DNA of 9,535 nucleotides, from contig WLLG01000057.1 of assembly GCA_009700815.1 (NCBI GenBank), forward strand, positions 1-9,535. Direction: 5' to 3'. The notes below the pieces were generated by a model. It was not told the DNA's origin. It saw only the letters and a list, made by a program, of their open reading frames with translations, and searched no databases. Every line of letters starts with the position of its first letter. Position 1 is the stretch's first letter. Positions 1 to 5,100 of this stretch are shown here, in pieces. Source of the DNA: Actinomycetota bacterium. GTDB taxonomy: Bacteria > Actinomycetota > Acidimicrobiia > Acidimicrobiales > Microtrichaceae. The translations under genes and the position numbers were made by a program.

Positions 1-148
1 GGTGCACTGGTTCAACAACGAGCGCCTCCACAGCGCACTCGGCGACATTCCACCTGCCGAGTTCGAGCAGGCCCACTACGCTCAAGCAGCGTCAGTGAGC
101 TAACCAGAAAACCAAACCACCGAGTCTCCACCAAACCCAGTGCCATCA
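1..148 (+). mobile_element. Right end of an IS3-family insertion sequence
   Basis: The left edge of the window cuts through an insertion sequence, leaving the transposase tail (stop at 101-103) and about 45 bases of terminal non-coding DNA. The stretch at about 122-148, read on the minus strand, contains GGTTTGGTGGAGACTC, which resembles the terminal inverted repeat of many actinobacterial IS3-family elements and would begin with TG as expected. The exact tip (145 or 148) is uncertain because the left inverted repeat and any target duplication lie outside the window. The element sits about 110 bases from the 3' end of a tRNA-Ala gene. Confidence 0.7.
2..103 (+). CDS. IS3-family transposase (OrfB / rve integrase core), C-terminal fragment
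   Basis: Thirty-three codons are open from the left edge to a TAA at 101-103. The reading begins VHWFNNERLHSALG and continues with a DIPPAEFE stretch. The 'W(F/Y)N..R.HSALG..PPAEFE' block is the typical C-terminal end of the DDE integrase core of IS3-family OrfB transposases. It lies just after the catalytic glutamate, which is outside the window. The protein would cut and join the ends of its own element. Only the tail is visible, so whether the transposase is intact cannot be judged. The fragment was too short and lacks a start, but the match to the family is clear by eye. Confidence 0.85.
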   Translation: MHWFNNERLHSALGDIPPAEFEQAHYAQAASVS

Positions 149-226
149 CCTTACTGTCTAAGAACGCGTTGTAGCTAGTTAGTGAAAAGCAACGAGTATC
201 TTGCAGCGTGCCTCAGGTAAAACGTA

Positions 227-252
227 GAAACCCCCGCCGTAGCGGGGGTTTC
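227..252 (-). terminator. Rho-independent terminator after tRNA-Ala
   Basis: A perfect 11-bp inverted repeat (227-237 with 242-252, tetraloop 238-241) has GAAACCCCCGC arms. It lies 6 bases past the 3' end of the tRNA on the minus strand, where the last arm ends in TTTC and is followed shortly by TTTT. The hairpin is symmetrical with T-rich sequence on both sides, so it could also stop plus-strand transcription leaving the insertion sequence. Confidence 0.85.
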
Positions 253-258
253 TTGATG

Positions 259-332
259 TGGAGCTGATGGGAATCGAACCCACGACCCCTGCCTTGCAAA
301 GGCAGTGCTCTAGCCAACTGAGCTACAGCCCC
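259..332 (-). tRNA. tRNA-Ala (anticodon TGC)
   Basis: Read on the minus strand this folds as a standard cloverleaf. The acceptor arm is GGGGCTG paired with CAGCTCC, with discriminator A. The anticodon stem CTGCC/GGCAG encloses the loop TTTGCAA, and there is a TTCGATTCC-type T-loop. The anticodon is at plus positions 296-298. Acceptor pair 3 is G with T (G3:U70 in RNA), the known identity mark recognised by alanyl-tRNA synthetase, so the Ala call rests on two independent signs. CCA is not encoded and must be added enzymatically. A strong terminator follows directly. Confidence 0.97.
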
Positions 333-367
333 AGAAGCTTCACTCTACCAGCGTCATGCATGGGTAC

Positions 368-397
368 CAGAAACCGGAGATTTCTGACAGGCGTCAG
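368..397 (-). other. Two short adjacent hairpins between the DUF4214 gene and tRNA-Ala
   Basis: The 82-base gap 333-414 holds two small inverted repeats: CAGAAA/TTTCTG (368-373 with 381-386) and CTGAC/GTCAG (384-388 with 393-397). They overlap at 384-386. On the minus strand neither is followed by a T-run, so they are at best a weak end signal for the upstream gene. The tRNA promoter should also lie in this gap, but no convincing -35/-10 pair was found. Confidence 0.25.
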
Positions 398-414
398 CCT
401 TGCTCTACTGCTGA

Positions 415-1929
415 TCAAAAGCGGGCGTTGGCTGGGTTGGCCGCAAGGGCGGCGATCCAGTTCTCGAAGGCTGAGCGGCTCAGTGCAAGGTTCTCAAGCA
501 TGGCCACCTTTGATCCCCGATCATTGAGGTCGTTGGTGTACTGACCAAGCAAGGCCTGAGTTGGCATGATGGTAGTGAGTGCCTGATATGCGGCAGTCAC
601 ATAGCTTCGGTTCGCCGTTTTCATGATGTGTTCGGGCGAAGAGGCAATCGCTCCGAGTGCCGCTTGGCGTGATTGTTTGCCAGTGGTCAGTGCGTTGACC
701 ATTGTTGAGCGCTCAGCGGCTGTGGCTACCCGGCCGAGCAGCACGAAATAGGCGCGGTCCACGAACTGTGTTGGGGTGAGTAGTGCGTAAGACCAGAAGT
801 ACTCGGGTGTGGCGGCGAGTGCGGCTACCAACTGTGCGTCGGTCTTGCCTGCTGCAAGGTTCTTGACCCACAGATCAACAAAGTTGCGGGGTGGAACTTT
901 GCCGAGGAACGCTTGGCTCAAGCGGTCGACTCTTGAAACGATTGGCGCGGCTGCGTCGACTCGTTGTTTCAGGGTGATCATCTGTGCGCCAGGAATGAAT
1001 TCGTTATCGATACCCGAGGTGTCGTCCGGGTCAGAACTGAACAAGCCCGCCACCCTGCTCGTATCGGCCGCCGGCCCGGTTCGTGCGGCTGCACCTGCAA
1101 CTGCCGCAGCAGATACGACGTAGGTATAGAGCGAGGAAGTACTCAGTATGGAGTCAGCGGAGTACGAACTTGGCGAAGCGTTGGCGCAGTAGAAGCGGGT
1201 ATAGAAGCTTCCGGTCGGGTGGTCGGCCTCAAGGGCGGTATCAAACTGGAAGGAACCATCTGCTGCGGGGCTGGTTTCCCAGACCTTTGTGCTCACCCTG
1301 CCGGCCGTCGCAGGGTCGCCGCCGGTTGAGACGAACGCCCCGACATAGCGGGTGCTCGCACTTGCACACCCCACGCTGAACACCGTCAGGCTGGCTCCTT
1401 GTTTGCCAGCAGTGAGCGTTTGTGCCGAGTACTGCTTGAAGGTGGAACCCGACGTGGTGAGCCCTAAGGACTTCGTCGTGTTTACGTGATCGTCGGTGCT
1501 CGTATACGCAAGCTTCAAGTTTGGTGTCCCGTCCCCTATGGCGAGAACGATGATCTTGAACGAGCATTCGGACTTGTTCGCTGTGGCGACATAAGCCAGC
1601 GTGCAGGCGGTGAGCACAGCGATCTTCCCTGAGTCGACAGTGATCGCTGCCGTGCCGTCGGGAACGTTCTTTGTGCCGGTGTTGCTGTCGGTAACCCCGC
1701 CCGTGCAGGTAGTGCTTGAACCGAGGCTCAAACTCGTGCTGCTGCAGCTCAGCGATACGCTCACTGTTCTAGTTCCAGCGGCCGAAGCCTGCTGAGGAAA
1801 TGCCAAAAAGCCTGCAGCAGCGATTGCTACAGCTAGCAAACCAGCCCCGAAGCGCCGGGCCGGCGAAGCTGAACGCTCCGCCTTCGAGGTGAGTTTGTGT
1901 GACTTAGGACTATCGACTTCTGGATTCAT
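415..1929 (-). CDS. Secreted Ig-like / DUF4214-like domain protein
   Basis: A 504-residue protein of unknown function, predicted to be exported. Residues 1-51 form a Sec signal peptide: a basic stretch (PARR), a hydrophobic core at about 28-45, and cleavage after QQASA. Residues 52-150 are Ser/Thr-rich beta-strand sequence with paired cysteines (SLSCSSTSLSLG..TCTGG), like a bacterial Ig-like fold. A Ser/Ala-rich middle follows, to about 300. Residues 340-495 are helical with repeated 'FVD..Y..LLGR......W...L..G' and SPE(H/Y/F) signatures of DUF4214-type domains, such as QFVDRAYFVLLGR at 388-400. DUF4214 domains occur in surface and S-layer-like proteins, but their role is not settled. I chose the ATG at 1929 because AGGAAAG lies just upstream and the signal peptide then sits near the N-terminus; the frame is open further upstream. 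It lies downstream of the glycosyltransferase on the same strand, so it may be a surface partner of the polymer that enzyme makes (inference). Confidence 0.8.
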   Translation of the reverse strand: MNPEVDSPKSHKLTSKAERSASPARRFGAGLLAVAIAAAGFLAFPQQASAAGTRTVSVSLSCSSTSLSLGSSTTCTGGVTDSNTGTKNVPDGTAAITVDSGKIAVLTACTLAYVATANKSECSFKIIVLAIGDGTPNLKLAYTSTDDHVNTTKSLGLTTSGSTFKQYSAQTLTAGKQGASLTVFSVGCASASTRYVGAFVSTGGDPATAGRVSTKVWETSPAADGSFQFDTALEADHPTGSFYTRFYCANASPSSYSADSILSTSSLYTYVVSAAAVAGAAARTGPAADTSRVAGLFSSDPDDTSGIDNEFIPGAQMITLKQRVDAAAPIVSRVDRLSQAFLGKVPPRNFVDLWVKNLAAGKTDAQLVAALAATPEYFWSYALLTPTQFVDRAYFVLLGRVATAAERSTMVNALTTGKQSRQAALGAIASSPEHIMKTANRSYVTAAYQALTTIMPTQALLGQYTNDLNDRGSKVAMLENLALSRSAFENWIAALAANPANARF

Positions 1930-1931
1930 AT

Positions 1932-1938
1932 CTTTCCT
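1932..1938 (-). promoter_or_regulatory. Ribosome binding site deciding the start of the DUF4214-like gene
   Basis: On the minus strand AGGAAAG is followed by AT and the ATG at 1929-1927, placing AGGA 5 bases from the start codon. This favours that ATG over the in-frame TTG at 2049, which would put 40 extra residues before a normal signal peptide and has no purine-rich leader. Confidence 0.65.
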
Positions 1939-2060
1939 GGACTTGGCGTAGTTGCAGATTGCCTTGAGTTCCTCGTTCAAGGAACCTCTGTCACCAAGTC
2001 GGTTGATCAGTTCTATTGTGAAGTGAACTATCACCATTGGTATAGGCAAAAATCTCTTTG

Positions 2061-2100
2061 CAGGTTGCTGCAGGTTGCTGCAGGTTGTTGCAGGCTGCTA
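2061..2100 (-). repeat. Four-copy 10-bp tandem repeat overlapping the glycosyltransferase stop codon
   Basis: Read on the plus strand the units are CAGGTTGCTG (2061-2070), CAGGTTGCTG (2071-2080), CAGGTTGTTG (2081-2090) and CAGGCTGCTA (2091-2100). On the minus strand the unit is CAGCAACCTG. The last plus-strand unit contains the TAG stop of the glycosyltransferase: its first minus-strand base is T where the other copies have C. The 10-bp period is not a multiple of three, so copy-number change would shift the frame running between the two genes. Confidence 0.9.
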
Positions 2101-4887
2101 GCTGCCAGCGATGGGTGAAGGGCTCACATCTTGATCGGCAGATCCTGAGTCACTCAGGTCAATGACAAGGCCATCATCTGCTGGATCTTCTTGGTCGAGT
2201 GACCCTGACTTACCCACGGTGATCTCTACCTTGCCGTCTTCAAAGCGCACCGTGAACTCACCGCCACTGCCTTTGACGTACTCGCCTACCTGGGCGATGA
2301 GTGCAGCAGTCGCGGCAGCCTCTGCGCCTGTGGCGGCTTGGGTCTCGTCTTTGTGCGTCCGAGAAAGCCATCCGAGTCTGTTCGTGTCAGAGGAGCGGCC
2401 CTCCGAATTACTTCTAGATCCCCACAGAAAACTGCGCCGCCGCTTAGCGGATGAGGTATCCGCCGCGGCACCTTCTGTAAGTAAACCCTGAGCCTCTGGA
2501 TTGGCTGCGTGAATAGCGTGAGCTGTTCGAGGGTCTTCGCTGATGTCGCCGAGGAGCTCTGGCTCAAGGTCTACTAGCGCCAACGCTGCGACGCGCGGTG
2601 CCACAGTTGAGGAGCGTGAGGTTTCTGCCGAGCCGTAATAGAGCACAGAGACCCAATCAGGTTCTTCAACTACTGAGTTCTTCTTCACTGGCTTATACAG
2701 GTGCGCAGCAAGGCTCACCCGAATATCTGAAAATGAATTTCGCAGCCCCACGAAAGCGATCAGCGCATAAGCCGTCAGCGTCATATTGATCGCAGCGAAC
2801 GCTGCGTGGCTCACATGATTGTTCCGAATGTCATGCCACAGCGTGTACCCAGACCAGATCACGATGATGTAGGGAACGAGTACGAAGGTGAGTGGTGCAG
2901 CAGTGCGGTTGCGCACCTTTGGGGTACGGGCAAAGTCGATTTTCTGCCCGCCAATGGACTGCTCGAGTGATTTGAGGACTCCAAGAGTGTTGACGGCGAG
3001 TAGCAAGAAATTCAAGCCGTACACCCGAAGCACATCGCTTCGCCGGTATCCGCATCGCCTCAGGTCAGTTGACTGCGCAACGAAATACGGTACCGCCGCA
3101 AGCATGGCCAGAGGGCTCACAAGCTGGCTGTTGTAGGGATAGATGAGCAGCAAGATAAGCCCAAAGCTTGCCCAGGCAATTGAAGCCAAGTAGTTCAAAC
3201 GCAAGAAGCCTTCGCGGGCGGCGCGCAAACCGATCTGAGACCGTCGAAGCCTGAACAGTTCGCGGAACTTCGGCACTACTAGTAGTCCGCCGTTTGCCCA
3301 GCGCTGACGTTGCACGCAGAGCGAACCGAAATCTGGGGGAGTTGCGCTGTAGCTCAAACGCTCCGGAAAGTTGTAGAGCTTCCAGCCTTGAATGCAAATA
3401 TCGATCGTTGACTCAGTATCTTCAATCGGAGTGCGATCCTGCACATATCGCCGAATGGGGAGTCCATTCTCGAAATCAAGTTCACAAATCTGATCTAGCG
3501 CCTGTTTGCGCAGTACGGCGTTGGCTCCCACCCAGAACGTGGCGGAGTCTCGGGTGAGGCCCTGATGCACGATGTGCTGTAGGTCAGTTGTTGCGCCGCT
3601 GATGCGTTCGATTCGATTGTTGGCACCCGGATAGGCGCTATAGGGGGTTTGAGAAACAGCAACATCAGAAAATTCTTGCTGTTCCATCAAGTACACAAGG
3701 CGCAGGCAGTACTCAGGTAGCAGGGTGGAGTCTGCATCCAAGGTGAGGACGTATTCGGGGTCAGGGAACTCCAGATCTGCGGCCTCGCCAGTAACTTCGA
3801 TCAGCACGGTACCGCCGACCATCTCTTGAGTTTTGAAGCGCCGGCCCATCAAGCCGATGTAGCTATTCAGGTTCATGGCCTTGTTGGCCTCATGCGAAAG
3901 TGAGGAGTACTGCTTGCGCTCAAAGCTCGATAGTTCCGCCCGGAAGATCCAGGCCAGCCGCCGATGCAACTGCAACATGCGGCGCGGACTGAGCTGCGTT
4001 TCGGCAGCCGCAGCAGTGTTCAGCGCAGAAGCTACCTCGCCCATCTCTGTCCCGAGTCGACCGAGCACGCTGTTGGACAAGAACAAGTCAGTGTGGTCGA
4101 TGATTGGATTGGCTAGGGCTTGCTCGTGGAACCAGTTGCTTGCCTCGGCATAGAGGTCAGCAAGGTGAGTGATCTGCTGAATGGGGTCAACTTCACTGTC
4201 GACATCGGCAGCGGAGTCGTGTCGTTCAAACGCGTCGAGCTCATGCTCAAACTTGGTGCGGAGGGGCCGTAGGAGTTCTTCGATCTCAAGTGGCAAGCCG
4301 CGTGCTGCTTCGAGGATCGCTTGTTCTTCTGGACTTGTTGGGTTCGGCGGATCGTCAATCAGCAAGACGATTCGCATAAACGGGTATTCCTGCAAAGCCG
4401 TGGACAACAGGGTCTGCCGCACGACACGAGCGTCTTCTTTATACGAAGGGATGATGGCCGTGAGCGTGGGCATTGCCACCGTGAAGTAATCATCAATGCT
4501 GGCTCGTGGAACCCGGTGATGCTCTTGGATTCGGTAGAGGTAGCCGAGTCTGGTGACCAAGTAGGCCAGTGCAGAGGCAGTGAGCAGCGACACAACGAGT
4601 GCATACGTAGCCGTATCGATGACGACGCGAATAGACAAAGGATTCTGAACTACGCGATAGATCTGATCCACCAGGTACGAGGCGTAGGCAATAAGGGTGA
4701 GGGCAATGGCAAACCTGGCACCGCTTATTGCACGACGCGAAGGTGCTTCTGGCACTGCCGGCATGGGCCCGGTGCGCTTATCTGCGCCTATTTGTCGCCT
4801 GCCGGGTGCCCTGAGCGGTAGCTCTGCGTTTGCACTCTCGGCTGAATCGTCACAATCAGGCGGGGAGGAAAAATTGGATGTAGCCAT
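2098..4887 (-). CDS. Processive family 2 glycosyltransferase (cellulose/chitin synthase-like), multi-pass membrane protein
   Basis: A 929-residue predicted polysaccharide synthase that would polymerise a nucleotide-sugar at the cytoplasmic face and pass the chain through the membrane. There are two N-terminal membrane segments (about 58-80, 91-114) and a GT-A domain from about 140 (LTAIIPSYKED). Motifs are IDD at 177-179, DAD at 384-386 (metal/UDP), ED at 489-490 (base) and QRQRW at 526-530, the Q(Q/R)xRW signature of processive beta-glycosyltransferases. About five further membrane segments follow (565-584, 589-605, 619-638, 665-685, 694-715). Two parts are odd: about 200 residues lie between IDD and DAD, roughly twice the usual spacing, and there is a charged, Ser/Ala-rich cytoplasmic tail of about 190 residues. 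No PilZ RxxxR motif is seen. Substrate is unknown; cellulose, chitin/GlcNAc and hyaluronan-type synthases all share these motifs. The start is uncertain: ATG 4887 lacks a clear ribosome site, and an in-frame TTG at 4923 would add 12 residues. It is divergent from the chitinase and upstream of the DUF4214-like gene. Confidence 0.88.
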   Translation of the reverse strand: MATSNFSSPPDCDDSAESANAELPLRAPGRRQIGADKRTGPMPAVPEAPSRRAISGARFAIALTLIAYASYLVDQIYRVVQNPLSIRVVIDTATYALVVSLLTASALAYLVTRLGYLYRIQEHHRVPRASIDDYFTVAMPTLTAIIPSYKEDARVVRQTLLSTALQEYPFMRIVLLIDDPPNPTSPEEQAILEAARGLPLEIEELLRPLRTKFEHELDAFERHDSAADVDSEVDPIQQITHLADLYAEASNWFHEQALANPIIDHTDLFLSNSVLGRLGTEMGEVASALNTAAAAETQLSPRRMLQLHRRLAWIFRAELSSFERKQYSSLSHEANKAMNLNSYIGLMGRRFKTQEMVGGTVLIEVTGEAADLEFPDPEYVLTLDADSTLLPEYCLRLVYLMEQQEFSDVAVSQTPYSAYPGANNRIERISGATTDLQHIVHQGLTRDSATFWVGANAVLRKQALDQICELDFENGLPIRRYVQDRTPIEDTESTIDICIQGWKLYNFPERLSYSATPPDFGSLCVQRQRWANGGLLVVPKFRELFRLRRSQIGLRAAREGFLRLNYLASIAWASFGLILLLIYPYNSQLVSPLAMLAAVPYFVAQSTDLRRCGYRRSDVLRVYGLNFLLLAVNTLGVLKSLEQSIGGQKIDFARTPKVRNRTAAPLTFVLVPYIIVIWSGYTLWHDIRNNHVSHAAFAAINMTLTAYALIAFVGLRNSFSDIRVSLAAHLYKPVKKNSVVEEPDWVSVLYYGSAETSRSSTVAPRVAALALVDLEPELLGDISEDPRTAHAIHAANPEAQGLLTEGAAADTSSAKRRRSFLWGSRSNSEGRSSDTNRLGWLSRTHKDETQAATGAEAAATAALIAQVGEYVKGSGGEFTVRFEDGKVEITVGKSGSLDQEDPADDGLVIDLSDSGSADQDVSPSPIAGS

Positions 4888-4995
4888 TCGAACATCTATA
4901 CGGGAGAACCCTTGAATTGGCAAGCGAATGCAGATATCTACCTATGGAGTCCCCTCCGACCCTTCTGTATCAGTATCTAGTGAAGATGAGAGAAC

Positions 4996-5038
4996 TCTTG
5001 AACATTGGGTAAGTCTCAAGAAATAGTCAAGATCTTGA
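4996..5038. promoter_or_regulatory. Candidate operator with TCAAGA half-sites between divergent genes
   Basis: A perfect 12-bp palindrome TCAAGATCTTGA lies at 5027-5038. The same hexamer appears again at 5016-5021 (direct, 11 bp from the next copy) and as TCTTGA at 4996-5001 (inverted). Four half-sites within 43 bases of a divergent intergenic region suggest a regulator-binding site serving the glycosyltransferase and the chitinase. A TTGACT (minus, 5025-5030) overlapping the palindrome could be a -35 box for the glycosyltransferase, and TTGAAC/AAATAG (4998-5003 / 5021-5026, 17-bp gap) a weak plus-strand promoter. These promoter readings are tentative, and no regulator is named. Confidence 0.45.
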
Positions 5039-5058
5039 TCAGTAATTAAATAAATAGG

Positions 5059-5071
5059 GCCTGCAGCAGGC
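5059..5071 (+). other. Short hairpin in the chitinase leader
   Basis: GCCTGC and GCAGGC arms around a single A form a near-perfect GC-rich palindrome. It follows an AT-rich tract (5041-5057, about TAATTAAATAAATA) and lies roughly 20 bases before the ribosome binding site GGAG (5090-5093). It could lie in the 5' leader of the chitinase mRNA or be another protein-binding dyad; neither is shown. Confidence 0.3.
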
Positions 5072-5100
5072 GCTACTTAAAGAGATTGTGGAGTTGCGTA

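Noticed and set aside
258..527. Plus-strand 89-codon ORF beginning MELMGIEPTTPALQRQCSS
   Set aside because: Its first part is the antisense of the tRNA-Ala gene, a well-known source of false ORFs, and the rest lies over the end of the DUF4214-like gene.
1930..2049. Upstream TTG start for the DUF4214-like gene, adding 40 residues
   Set aside because: It would place 40 residues before a normal signal peptide and lacks a ribosome site; ATG 1929 has AGGAAAG at good spacing.
2061..2100. CRISPR-like array
   Set aside because: The 10-bp units are directly abutting, with no spacers.
4321..4821. 166-codon plus-strand ORF
   Set aside because: It lies wholly antisense to the glycosyltransferase catalytic gene, with no ribosome site or recognisable protein features.
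415..4887. Glycosyltransferase and DUF4214-like protein as one protein through TAG readthrough
   Set aside because: The second protein has its own start signals and an export signal that would end up inside a cytoplasmic tail. The open frame is kept as a finding but not as a fusion gene.
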